A stretch of DNA of 42,111 bases from a virus. Below, piece after piece: positions 15,077-23,277 of this stretch; the stretch's first letter is position 1; the number at the start of each line of letters is the position of its first letter. Made by a program: the position numbers and the translations under genes. Below the pieces are notes generated by a model. It saw nothing but the letters and a program-made list of their open reading frames with translations. It did not search any database and was not told the DNA's origin. The stretch spans positions 1 to 42,111 of IMG/VR virus record IMGVR_UViG_3300015076_000006. One strand, given 5' to 3'.

Positions 15077-16066
15077 TTATGCCGCCTTCCTTCCGAGTGC
15101 GATGCCGTAATTCACGCGCTTGAGGCCATCGTTGCCAGTCACTACCGCTTCCGGTGTTTTCTTCTGCACGTCTTGCGCGATGAGGCCCAGCCTGATGCCG
15201 CCGCCCGATTTCATCTTGTACTTGTAAACATTCTGGCCGTTCATCTCGCCGACCTTGTGAATGTCTTTCTTGGCGCGGCGATCTGACAAGGCAACCGCGC
15301 CGCCCGCAAGACCAGACAGAACACTGCCCCAGCCCGCGTTGTTGGCGTTGGCTTGGTTTTGGTTGGCCTGATAGGCGTTGTTGATGATGTTGGTATTGTC
15401 GGTTGGCGCAATCTGCGCGACATTGGCGCCTTGGAATGAAGGCTGGGCAACCTGCGCGCCGCCTGCCAATGCCGTGATTTCATTAATAGGCTGATTGCGG
15501 AGGGCCTGCTGCTGTTGGAAGTCCTGCTGTTGGCTGTTCAGATCGAATTGGTTTTTAGAATATTGCTGGCTTTGCTCAAGCCGCGAGATTTCATTGTCAT
15601 AGGCGGGTGTGCCCATCTTGATGCCCATATTGGACAAGCGCGATTGCGCCTGCTCCATGGCCAAGGCATTGTTTTTATCATTCAGCTTGCCATAGAGATC
15701 GTTCGCCCAATTCTGGTGGGCCGTGTCATCAAATGTGAAAGGCTTGGACATATAGCCTTGCAGGAATTGCGTCTGGTTATTGGCCAGTGTGCCAAGGCCG
15801 AGTTTGGTCGCATCCTGCTGGGTTTTGATAGCCTGCTGGGCGGGGGAAAGCGTTGTGGTCACGTCTGGAATGACGGCCTTGTTGGTGACGCCAGTATAGG
15901 GATCAGTCACGTCTTGGGTTCTAAATGTGGTCGTGCGCGTGCCGTCCGGCGTGGTCACATTGCCATTGGCCGCGTAAGTGTTGGCATTGGCCGTCGTGAC
16001 ATTTGAGCCCGTTTGCGCCGCACTGGTGGCTTGCGGGTTGGGGATTTGCGCCTGCTGTTTGCTCAT
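15077..16066 (-). CDS. Virion protein with C-terminal S74-type chaperone motif (329 aa)
   Basis: The N-terminal 250 residues are Asn/Gln/Thr-rich and helical. The end shows SDRRAKKDIHKVGEMNGQ followed by GLIAQDVQKKTPEAVV, which is the core of peptidase S74/intramolecular chaperone domains: SDRRxKKDI, then GLIAQDV. That domain normally folds trimeric tail spikes and cuts itself off. Here it is short (about 70 aa) and attached to a predicted internal virion protein, so it may be a relic or a scaffold-like helper. The rest of the protein is unrecognised. Confidence 0.7.
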   Translation of the reverse strand: MSKQQAQIPNPQATSAAQTGSNVTTANANTYAANGNVTTPDGTRTTTFRTQDVTDPYTGVTNKAVIPDVTTTLSPAQQAIKTQQDATKLGLGTLANNQTQFLQGYMSKPFTFDDTAHQNWANDLYGKLNDKNNALAMEQAQSRLSNMGIKMGTPAYDNEISRLEQSQQYSKNQFDLNSQQQDFQQQQALRNQPINEITALAGGAQVAQPSFQGANVAQIAPTDNTNIINNAYQANQNQANANNAGWGSVLSGLAGGAVALSDRRAKKDIHKVGEMNGQNVYKYKMKSGGGIRLGLIAQDVQKKTPEAVVTGNDGLKRVNYGIALGRKAA

Positions 16067-16524
16067 TTAGGAACCTCGTTGAGCCTATGTTTGGCCCACT
16101 GATCTTTGGTCATCATAAATAGCCATTCGTGTTTTCCTGCCCCACGCATGTTGGGCAACAGAAGGGCTTTGAAACCAAGGAATTTATAAATCTTGATGGC
16201 GCGCTCATTATTTGTCGCCATGCGTGAAACTATTTGCTGACAATTGTGTTGTATAAAGCAGATCGCCATAATCTCGCGGACGGCACGCTTGCTGAACCAT
16301 TTTGGGCTGCTTGCAGCCGCGCTTATTTCGATCACGCCATAACCGGGATGCCAGCCATGAAAAATAATAGCTGCTATCAGTTTTCCGTCGTCAAATATGC
16401 CAAGGGTTCCACAGGGGCCGAAATCATTAGGCTGGCTGAAAATTAGCTGGGCGGCAAAATTACAAAAGGCCGTGTTGAGTTTCGGCGATGCCTTCGCATT
16501 GGCATATAGAAACCTAACCGACAA
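16063..16524 (-). CDS. GNAT-type N-acetyltransferase
   Basis: This 153-aa protein has GNAT features: beta-strand segments around GKLIAAIIFHG, a region KRAVREIMAICFIQHNCQQI where motif A should lie, and the later TNNERAIKIYKFLGFKA, a classic motif B (NxxxIxxYxxxGF). The ATG overlaps the tail hub gene and the stop overlaps the next gene. The family is convincing; the substrate is unknown. It may modify virion or host proteins. Confidence 0.75.
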   Translation of the reverse strand: MSVRFLYANAKASPKLNTAFCNFAAQLIFSQPNDFGPCGTLGIFDDGKLIAAIIFHGWHPGYGVIEISAAASSPKWFSKRAVREIMAICFIQHNCQQIVSRMATNNERAIKIYKFLGFKALLLPNMRGAGKHEWLFMMTKDQWAKHRLNEVPK

Positions 16525-18166
16525 CGGTGCCCGGCCTATAAGTCACGGTGTTGGAAACAATCTCCACGTCTGGGGCCGTAGAGTTATTGAGCGTCATCTG
16601 AATTTGAATTGCGCCTTCATACCCGGCGCGGCCCACTGAACGCCACACATGGTCAACCGTGCGGGCCGGGGCCGTATCCCACGTGCCGCCCGTATCCCAG
16701 AAGCCGCCTAAATCCCAAAACCCGCCCGTGGTGCTATTGGCACCAGCCGCCCCTGCCGTAGACCATGACACGACAAAATCAGTCGAGATGTTGACCTGTG
16801 CATTAAAGGGTTGAGAGTACGTGAATGTTGTACGGCATTGCAGAAACTGCTTGATGCCGGGGTCGCCAAAATCATCCGGCCATTCGAGATATTTGAACAC
16901 ATAGGGCGAGCCGTCATCGCTGCCCGTCGCTTCGGCCAGATAAACCCGCCCGTTGGCCGAACCAAAATAAAGCTGTCCGTTGAAATAGATCGAACACTGC
17001 ACATCCCAACCCGTGTAGGAGCTATTCCATGCGCCTGTTTCAATGTTGGCTGCATAAGCGTTGCCGGGATTGTTGATGGTGTCTGTGGTTCCCCCGATGA
17101 GCGTGTAGGCCCCGGCATAGGCCGCTAGCATCATGTTCTTTTCGGGCCATTTTTCCAGTGACCATTCAAGCGTTCGGAAGGATGCCGCAATGGATTTCCA
17201 GCCGGGGTTGACTTCTTTTGTAACCGCCGAGATTGACAGCGAGCCTGCATCCTTGGTTACGGCCAATGAAAGGGTTACAATGCCGTCAACGGTGCCGACA
17301 ATCAGATCGCCGCCGATGTAGGCAAAGCATTTCCGGCCCAACGGCTTGCCAATATTGTAAGTGCCGAGACGCGACCAGGTGCTTGGGCTGGACGGATCGG
17401 TGCCTGTATAAACCGCAACCTCGCCTTCCGAAGTCACAAACACAATCTTTTCATTGAGGCCCGATCCGGTATCGCTTGACCATTTGCCCCCGAAAATCAG
17501 ATTGCCGCCCTTTTGAAAAATGCCCTTCAGCGAAACCTCAGTGACCGCGCCGCCGACGCTATCAACGGGCAAGTACCAGACGGAAAGCGTGTTTTTCTGG
17601 ATGAACCAAAGGCGGCTCGCGTATGACCATACAAAGTTGAAATTGTCGGAAGTCTTGCCCGTGATGGCCGGGCTGTTTGATGCCCATGCCGCACCGTCAT
17701 AGATTTGATGCAGGTCACTGCCGTTAACCGCGAGCATGAAATTGCCGCCCGCCGTGGCGAAATTGCACGACACATAGAAACTATTGGTTAGGCCCGTAAC
17801 CGAAGCGGCGGGGGGCACCGTTGGGCTGGCAGGGGCTGTGATGGGATAAATGCTGCCATTAGCAACGGCCCATAGTGATTTCGCCGAGCCGCCCTGGTAG
17901 CCCAGAAGGCTTTGCACCGCCCGCGTGCCAGTCGTAGCCCAACGCTGTGAACCGCCGCGCGGCCTAACACCCGTCTGGGTCGGGAAACCGTTTTCAATAA
18001 GCTGGGCAAAGCCCGCAGCGGGTGCGCCGATAGACCGTGCCGACGAAACGCCCTTGGTCGCAGCAGGGATAGTTGGGGCAACCTTGGCTGCAACGGGTTG
18101 GGCCGGGGCTTGTGCCGTCTTGACCTTCTGCTTGGCATAGGGATAGGCCGCAAGCACTCTGCTCAT
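16514..18166 (-). CDS. Tail hub/packaged-DNA stabilisation-like protein (550 aa)
   Basis: The protein is beta-rich with repeated Trp/Gly/Asn strands (WAVANGSIYPI, FVWSYASRLWFIQK, GGDLIVGTVDGI, QLYFGSANGRVYLAEA) that look like propeller blades. A basic, Pro/Ala-rich N-terminus precedes them. This is the layout of the P22 gp10-type tail hub that closes the portal after packaging. Two adaptor genes lie immediately upstream, which supports this. There is no catalytic motif. The family link is inference from architecture and order. Confidence 0.65.
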   Translation of the reverse strand: MSRVLAAYPYAKQKVKTAQAPAQPVAAKVAPTIPAATKGVSSARSIGAPAAGFAQLIENGFPTQTGVRPRGGSQRWATTGTRAVQSLLGYQGGSAKSLWAVANGSIYPITAPASPTVPPAASVTGLTNSFYVSCNFATAGGNFMLAVNGSDLHQIYDGAAWASNSPAITGKTSDNFNFVWSYASRLWFIQKNTLSVWYLPVDSVGGAVTEVSLKGIFQKGGNLIFGGKWSSDTGSGLNEKIVFVTSEGEVAVYTGTDPSSPSTWSRLGTYNIGKPLGRKCFAYIGGDLIVGTVDGIVTLSLAVTKDAGSLSISAVTKEVNPGWKSIAASFRTLEWSLEKWPEKNMMLAAYAGAYTLIGGTTDTINNPGNAYAANIETGAWNSSYTGWDVQCSIYFNGQLYFGSANGRVYLAEATGSDDGSPYVFKYLEWPDDFGDPGIKQFLQCRTTFTYSQPFNAQVNISTDFVVSWSTAGAAGANSTTGGFWDLGGFWDTGGTWDTAPARTVDHVWRSVGRAGYEGAIQIQMTLNNSTAPDVEIVSNTVTYRPGTVVG

Positions 18167-18801
18167 GGCGTTCTCGCGTTATCGTCAAACATCGCATAGG
18201 TTTTCAGGACGTTTTCATATTCGCCCATGTAGTCCTGATAGTCCATGCCCTTCTGCCGACGCCAACGGGCAATTGAGCCTTTAATCAATACCGCATCGGG
18301 GAAATAGGCCATGTCCGTGTCACTGGTGAAAGTCGCGGCGGGGCCGACGCTGTTCCAATAGCGGCTTTGATAAACCACAGTGACCGTCGCGCCATTGGCC
18401 AAGGTTGGCCAGAATTGGATCGTCTTGGCGTCGGGAGGCCCAGCAACCAGATAATAGCGCGGCGTACCCGCCGTGGCAGTCAAGGCCAGAAATTCTTCAG
18501 CCGATAACCCGCCTCGAATGGTGGCGCCCGCAAGCGTCACGGCATTGCCTTGTGTCATCCGGCTATAGGCGGCGGGCAGCGCGAAAGCCGAGGCTGCACC
18601 CGTGCCCACAATGCTTGTGGTCGCGCGCAAAGCCGCCCAATCAACGCGCCGGGCTATTTCTTCGCCTGTCAGGTCAATGATTTGCTTCATTTCCAACATG
18701 GTGCGGTCGGTTGCATCGGTAGCGACGGCCACCACAACGGGAACCTTGAGGCCCAAGTCAATCGCGGCAATCGTTGCAATTTGGAGCAGCGTGCTTGTCA
18801 T
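18163..18801 (-). CDS. Head-tail adaptor-like protein (212 aa)
   Basis: The protein starts MTSTLLQIATIAAIDLGLKV and includes LTGEEIARRVDWAALRATT, a helical bundle followed by beta segments (TIQFWPTLANGATVTVVYQS) and a C-terminal helix. This layout resembles podovirus adaptors that attach under the portal (gp4/gp11-type). It is one of two consecutive adaptor-like genes and overlaps both neighbours by ATGA. Exact family not confirmed. Confidence 0.65.
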   Translation of the reverse strand: MTSTLLQIATIAAIDLGLKVPVVVAVATDATDRTMLEMKQIIDLTGEEIARRVDWAALRATTSIVGTGAASAFALPAAYSRMTQGNAVTLAGATIRGGLSAEEFLALTATAGTPRYYLVAGPPDAKTIQFWPTLANGATVTVVYQSRYWNSVGPAATFTSDTDMAYFPDAVLIKGSIARWRRQKGMDYQDYMGEYENVLKTYAMFDDNARTP

Positions 18802-19397
18802 GGCGTCGGTGCCCTTGTTCTGATCGTGGCGTTGCCATAGCGGGCGCGGGCATTGGCGCGATTATGCTCAAGCACTTCTTGCGCCAGCAACCCTTGGGCG
18901 GCGTCAACCAAATCCTTGTTTTTCATCCACTTCGCGGCCTCTACACAAACCGCATAGAGGTAAAGGTTTGGGGCGGCTTGCAGCAACCAGTTGGAAGTCG
19001 TTGGCGATGCCGTGAGGGTGGGGAGCGCCGCATAATAATCCAGCAGACGTGTCACTCCATCTAGGCTGTCAATAAAAACGTTCGAACCCGAAATTGAAAA
19101 CGAATAAATGTCAGACGTACCTTGCAATAGTTGCTTGCTGTCCGCGCCGGATAGTGGACAGCGATTGGTGGCATCCCAGATGGTTTTCACTTCGAGAAAA
19201 TCAGCAGGCAACGGCGCAAGACTGGCAGTGAATGTCAGGGTTGCCCCGAATGTCAGCATTTCACGCGACCGCATGAACCTATTGATTTCGCGCTCAGCCG
19301 CTTGAACAAAGCGCGGCATGACATCGCCGATGTCGCGCCGATCCACAAATTCAGCAACAGCAATGCGAAGATCAAGATAGTCTGCGAAAGTTGCCAT
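18798..19397 (-). CDS. Head-tail adaptor-like protein (199 aa), phage adaptor family
   Basis: The N-terminal helices (DLRIAVAEFVDRRDIGDVMP then FVQAAEREINRFMR) and the beta core (GATLTFTASLAPLPADFLEV) are typical of short-tail phage adaptor proteins. The C-terminus has NLYLYAVCVEAAKWMKN and a helical tail. It lies just before the second adaptor-like gene, so the pair probably forms successive rings below the portal. A probable real gene; function from pattern and position. Confidence 0.75.
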   Translation of the reverse strand: MATFADYLDLRIAVAEFVDRRDIGDVMPRFVQAAEREINRFMRSREMLTFGATLTFTASLAPLPADFLEVKTIWDATNRCPLSGADSKQLLQGTSDIYSFSISGSNVFIDSLDGVTRLLDYYAALPTLTASPTTSNWLLQAAPNLYLYAVCVEAAKWMKNKDLVDAAQGLLAQEVLEHNRANARARYGNATIRTRAPTP

Positions 19398-19399
19398 TA

Positions 19400-19738
19400 T
19401 TATGCTTTCAGGTCACTCGTGCGAAACTTGGAATATTCGCTGTCGTTCAAAATCTTCTTGACGTGCTTGCGATCGCCTTCCCGCAATGCCTTATCAATGC
19501 TCAATTTCTGCATCGTAATGTCATCAAAGCGGGCCAAGGGAACCCAATCTTTCATCGGCGCGTTAGCCTGTTCGTGAAACAGAGCCTTGTTCACATCGAG
19601 CAATTCCGTCACATCTTGGCGCACATAAACGGTCGTGCTGCCGTCCTCATTGGTGCGAAAGAACTTTTCAATTCCCGTCACAGGGTCACGCTCTAAGAAC
19701 GTGAAGCCCTGCACTTTGAGAAAGACATCCTCATCCAT
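19400..19738 (-). CDS. Small structural-region protein (112 aa)
   Basis: An acidic/basic mixed soluble protein with a beta start (MDEDVFLKVQGFTFLERD) and a helical C-terminus (MQKLSIDKALREGDRKHVKK). No domain recognised. It lies between the capsid/decoration block and the adaptors, where head-completion or small connector proteins are usually encoded. Starts immediately after the upstream gene. Confidence 0.6.
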   Translation of the reverse strand: MDEDVFLKVQGFTFLERDPVTGIEKFFRTNEDGSTTVYVRQDVTELLDVNKALFHEQANAPMKDWVPLARFDDITMQKLSIDKALREGDRKHVKKILNDSEYSKFRTSDLKA

Positions 19739-20050
19739 TTAGAGGGGGTCCATCCGGTTGGCCTTGCCAGCGTCAATCATCTTTTTGGCGATGGAAATGG
19801 GCAATTCAACTATGGAATATGTCGTCACAGGGCTTTTGGTTTTGCGATCAATCTTGGGGTTTCCTTCGTCATCAAGCACGGGAATGTTAGTGCGGACGCG
19901 GCGGATTCCGGTTGGGTCACTATCCTCATGCCCGGGGTCGTTAATCCAGACATCATACAATAACTGCACGGAGACTTTGCGTTCTGACGCTTCAGGCGCG
20001 GCTTGGGTACCGGGCATGGCTAGAGTGTTGGGTGATTTTGTATCAGCCAT
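19739..20050 (-). CDS. Small structural-region protein (103 aa)
   Basis: The N-terminal part is Pro/Ala-rich and disordered (MADTKSPNTLAMPG), then KVSVQLLYDVWINDPG and an Arg/Val-rich beta segment. It has no enzyme motif. It is the first gene after the hairpin at 20075-20094 that separates it from the capsid/decoration genes. Likely head or connector accessory. Confidence 0.55.
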   Translation of the reverse strand: MADTKSPNTLAMPGTQAAPEASERKVSVQLLYDVWINDPGHEDSDPTGIRRVRTNIPVLDDEGNPKIDRKTKSPVTTYSIVELPISIAKKMIDAGKANRMDPL

Positions 20051-20074
20051 TGGTGCTTTCCATGAGAAAGGGCC

Positions 20075-20094
20075 GGGCGGCGTGATTGCCGCCC
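20075..20094 (-). other. Strong hairpin downstream of decoration-protein gene
   Basis: The arms GGGCGGC (20075-20081) and GCCGCCC (20088-20094) form a perfect 7-bp stem with a 6-base loop. On the minus strand it is followed by CGGCCCTTTC, only a weak T-run. It could be a partial terminator or an RNA-stabilising 3' hairpin that raises capsid over downstream adaptor products. Confidence 0.6.
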
Positions 20095-20112
20095 AGCTTT
20101 ATGTTGTGAAGA

Positions 20113-20538
20113 TTAGGTGTTGCTGTACGGCGTAACCTGGGTGCCGGAAGCCTGTCCAAGAACCTGAACAGACCAGACGCCAGCAGACATATCAGTGCAT
20201 AAGATCACGTCACCGATAATGCCGCCTTTGGTCGTGCCGTTCAGCGTCAAGGTGTTGTCAGTAGCGCCGGGCTTCCAAGTGAGTGGAGCCGAACCACTGG
20301 CAGCGCCCGCTTGTGTTGCCATGCCGATAAATTTATCGGCAGCAATACCGCGTTGGATAATAACGTTGCCAGAAGTCACGGTCGTGCCGATGATGATCTT
20401 GAAGTTGTAGCCCAAACCCGTGGCAGCGGGAAGGGTCAACGTCAGACCAGCAGCGGCGTTAACCGTGATATCGGTTTCCGCGTCACTCTGTGTGAGCGTG
20501 GCAGAAGCCGTGTAGTTTTTGGGGGCAAATGAAGCCAT
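20113..20538 (-). CDS. Capsid decoration-like protein (141 aa)
   Basis: A beta-rich, Thr/Ala/Gly-rich protein starting MASFAPKNYTASATLTQSDA and ending GQASGTQVTPYSNT. Repeated short strands (ITVNAAAGLTLTLPAATG, NTLTLNGTTKGGII) suggest a beta-sandwich. It follows the major capsid gene by 13 bp, the usual place for a head-decoration or head-fibre protein. No known family seen. Confidence 0.6.
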   Translation of the reverse strand: MASFAPKNYTASATLTQSDAETDITVNAAAGLTLTLPAATGLGYNFKIIIGTTVTSGNVIIQRGIAADKFIGMATQAGAASGSAPLTWKPGATDNTLTLNGTTKGGIIGDVILCTDMSAGVWSVQVLGQASGTQVTPYSNT

Positions 20539-20551
20539 TTTCGTGTTCTCC

Positions 20552-21547
20552 TTAAGTGGAAGCGGTGAGGCCGAAAATGTCTGCGACGACGCCGCAGCCA
20601 GCTTCGTTGTTCATTTTCACGCCGCCCTCGCCAAGGATCACGCCCTGATCGGAGTCAGCAATCTTGGCGATGTTCGGCACGTTGGCAATCGGACGGAACC
20701 AAGCCCATTGCAGCATGTCGGGATCAACCAGGAACACACGACGCGCAACAGTCGCCGAGTTGGCCATGACGCGGTTGGGAACAATTTCAATCTCGCCCCA
20801 AGGTGATGCATACACATCAGCATTGGACACGATCTTGTTGTTGTCGCCGCTCTCCGCCATGTAGCGGAAGGTTGCCACGTTCGCGTTCGACATGAACGAG
20901 ACAAACACACCCTTGGCATAAGGCGAAACATAGGCCTTGGTGACATTGGCACCGGAGACGTAGCAAGACTGCATCACGGTATCCATAAGCGCTTGGGTGA
21001 AGGCGCGTTGCGTACCCGTGGTTTCGGCTACAGTCAGCTTGGAGCCCGAAGAATAGCCTCCGTTCGCACCGCCGCCGCCGCCGCGTGACACGTTGGAAAC
21101 CAGCCAAGAAGGCAAGCCGCCAGTGACACGGGTTTGACCGCCAACAGATGCGGTGTTGGTGACGATGGCAAGTTCGACATCCTTGCGGATTTCAATGCCA
21201 CGCTTCAACTGCACGCGCTTGCGCTTTTCAGCGTCGCCCGCGTTGTCTGAGCTTTCCTGCGAGGCCGAGATTGACCACGTTTTGCTCATAATTTGGGTGT
21301 AATCACCAACACGGGTGACGGCACCAACAGTGTTAAAAGTGAACGTGTCACCTTCAAGCTGGGTGTTGGCAACTGGCGCAGCCAGCGTGTCAATTTCCCA
21401 TTCAAAGAAAGCACGATCAACAGAGGGGTGGTCGATTTCCGAATAAATCGGTGTATCGCGGGGGGTGATCATGGAGATCACGTCGGAGAGACTTTCGCGG
21501 TTGCCCACGGGAGTCGCGGTTGTAAAAGTACCAGCTACAACAGCCAT
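20552..21547 (-). CDS. Major capsid protein, SU10-like (DUF5309 type)
   Basis: The 331-aa protein shows the pattern of the SU10 major-capsid family: start with SLSDVISMITPRDTPIYSEI, then EWEIDTLAAPVANTQLEGD, VGDYTQIMSKTWSISASQES and RKRVQLKRGIEIRKDVELAI. It ends with beta segments typical of an HK97 fold. A Gly-rich loop (RGGGGGANGGYSSG) interrupts the centre. The preceding scaffold gene and following decoration gene fit. Confidence 0.85.
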   Translation of the reverse strand: MAVVAGTFTTATPVGNRESLSDVISMITPRDTPIYSEIDHPSVDRAFFEWEIDTLAAPVANTQLEGDTFTFNTVGAVTRVGDYTQIMSKTWSISASQESSDNAGDAEKRKRVQLKRGIEIRKDVELAIVTNTASVGGQTRVTGGLPSWLVSNVSRGGGGGANGGYSSGSKLTVAETTGTQRAFTQALMDTVMQSCYVSGANVTKAYVSPYAKGVFVSFMSNANVATFRYMAESGDNNKIVSNADVYASPWGEIEIVPNRVMANSATVARRVFLVDPDMLQWAWFRPIANVPNIAKIADSDQGVILGEGGVKMNNEAGCGVVADIFGLTAST

Positions 21548-21574
21548 GATAATTAATCCTTCAAGGGAAGGGCT

Positions 21575-22546
21575 TCACCAGTTGAGCTTCAAAGCGTCAT
21601 CCAGCTTGCCAGTTTTTGCTAGCACCTTGCGGGCGTTGACCTGATCCAATGCCGCTTGGCTATTGGGATGTGTGGATCGTGCCTTCGGAGGTGCCATAGG
21701 TGACGCATTCTCCACCTTGCCCTTTGCGTTTTTCGCATTCGCCATGATTTCCCGATAGCGTGCCGCTTCCCAGAAGACGGAGCGCAGACGATGATCTGCG
21801 GTCGTATCAACTTCTTGGTCGCTGTAGCCCAATGACTTGGCAAGGGCTTTGGCTTTGGCATCTGCTGCCGCGAACCGCTTCGGGTCTTTCAATGCCGGCA
21901 TCGCGCTAACCCATTGCTCATCTTCTTTGGCCTTGAAAGCCTTGAAGTCGGCATCGGACAGCATGGAGACAGCTTGTTTAGAACCTTCGGCTACCGAGAG
22001 CATGTCTTGCAATTCTGCGATGGCATTATTGCGCACAATGGTCTGGCGGTAGTGTTCTGCGGGCTCGGAATAGGCGAGTTGTGGGCTAGGTTCGGGCGGC
22101 AATCGTTGCACAAGGTAGTTGGAGACATTCTCCAAGGCTTGCGCCATGTTTGCGCCGAGATTGTGTAAATTGCTTCGCTCCGTAGCGACTTCTTGCATTA
22201 CACGCGTTGTTGCGATCCTGCTTTCCTCAAAGGCCGCATGAGCTTGTTTGAGATCGGCGAGTTTCGCGGTCTTGCCCTCACCGAGGTCGATCAGGGCATC
22301 GTCTGCGAGGGTTTCGGCGGCAACAGCGGCCTTGTCCTCTTCTTCAACTACTTTTTCTTGTGGGTCATCCGGGTCGGCGAGAACGTCAATTGCGTCATCT
22401 TGAACCGGGGCCTTTGTGGGGGCTTTAGCGGCGGGCTGGGCTATCGGCGTTTCTGGCGCGTCATCTTCCAACAGGGCCAAAGCATCATCAAAGGAAACTT
22501 CAGACGGGGCAGCGGCAACAGGTGCGGCTGTTTGTTCAGGAGGCAT
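21575..22546 (-). CDS. Scaffolding-like protein (323 aa)
   Basis: The N-terminus is acidic and Ala/Pro/Asp-rich (PSEVSFDDALALLEDDAPET) and the centre is helical (LADLKQAHAAFEESRIATTR). The C-terminus is basic and ends in helices (KARSTHPNSQAALDQVNARK). An acidic, helical protein directly upstream of the capsid gene is typical of scaffold proteins. There is no protease motif, so maturation by a phage protease is not evident from this gene. Confidence 0.7.
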   Translation of the reverse strand: MPPEQTAAPVAAAPSEVSFDDALALLEDDAPETPIAQPAAKAPTKAPVQDDAIDVLADPDDPQEKVVEEEDKAAVAAETLADDALIDLGEGKTAKLADLKQAHAAFEESRIATTRVMQEVATERSNLHNLGANMAQALENVSNYLVQRLPPEPSPQLAYSEPAEHYRQTIVRNNAIAELQDMLSVAEGSKQAVSMLSDADFKAFKAKEDEQWVSAMPALKDPKRFAAADAKAKALAKSLGYSDQEVDTTADHRLRSVFWEAARYREIMANAKNAKGKVENASPMAPPKARSTHPNSQAALDQVNARKVLAKTGKLDDALKLNW

Positions 22547-22575
22547 TAGCTAGTCCTTTAGTTTGTGGCGGCGAG

Positions 22576-22827
22576 TTATTTCGCGGCCTGGTTACGCTTC
22601 AGCGTGGCTTCACCTTGGCTTATGATGAAAGACAGGCTTGAGCGGAATTTGCGAACGGCCCGCACTTCGGCAAGGAAGGCGGCGGGGGTTTCGGTATCAG
22701 TCAGCTTGGCGTTGACCGCGCTGTTCAAGGCTTCCATTTCCATGTCGTCAAAGATTTCTTTGACAACTGGATGGTCTAAAATCATTCGTGCAGCCGTAAT
22801 GGACTGTTGGTCGAGTTTGAGAGCCAT
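22576..22827 (-). CDS. Small helical protein upstream of scaffold (83 aa)
   Basis: Helical protein with VVKEIFDDMEMEALNSAVNA and a basic C-terminus (KFRSSLSFIISQGEATLKRN). The start overlaps the end of the upstream gene by 46 bp in another frame. No family recognised; it may be a head-assembly accessory because of its position between tail-spike and scaffold genes. Confidence 0.55.
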   Translation of the reverse strand: MALKLDQQSITAARMILDHPVVKEIFDDMEMEALNSAVNAKLTDTETPAAFLAEVRAVRKFRSSLSFIISQGEATLKRNQAAK

Positions 22828-23201
22828 AGAATAAGTTCTTCCTCTTCGGCCTGTTGGCGCTTGCGTCTGGCCTCCATGTCGGCAACCAGATTGTCGATTT
22901 CAGTTGCTATCTTTGAAGCCGCCGCCTGAATGCCTTCATGCTTGGCGGTTTTGCGCGATACCTTGACCAGCGCTTTTGTGATGCTGGCCAGTGCGGGCGC
23001 GTAAACGTCCAGGACCTCAATGGTCTTGACGGCGGCTAGGGCAGTCTTGACCGCCTTCTTGTTTTCAGTGACGCGGTTGGTTTCAGAAATGGTTTCGACA
23101 AGTTCAAGGACGTCATCAAGTTCTCGCTCGGCCTTGGGTCGGATGCGAACAATGGGCTTGACGCCGCGATGCTTAGGGTAATCGCAATCTGAGGCTGACA
23201 T
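22782..23201 (-). CDS. Hypothetical coiled-coil protein (139 aa)
   Basis: A highly charged helical protein with many Lys/Glu/Arg residues (RPKAERELDDVLELVETISE, EARRKRQQAEEEELILWLSN) and a Ser/Asn-rich end. It begins with MSASDCDYPKHRG; a GGAG site lies about 11 bases before the ATG. No domain assigned. A 76-bp spacer separates it from the spike gene. Confidence 0.6.
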   Translation of the reverse strand: MSASDCDYPKHRGVKPIVRIRPKAERELDDVLELVETISETNRVTENKKAVKTALAAVKTIEVLDVYAPALASITKALVKVSRKTAKHEGIQAAASKIATEIDNLVADMEARRKRQQAEEEELILWLSNSTNSPLRLHE

Positions 23202-23277
23202 TATGCGTTAGTCTCCATGCCAAAGATTTTAAGTAAGGCAACAAAATAATACGACGGTAGCGGTTGATGGTTAATGA

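Noticed and set aside
15515-16006. 163-aa rightward open frame opposite the S74-bearing gene
   Set aside because: Composition follows the antisense of a Gln/Asn-rich gene; no RBS or neighbours in that direction.
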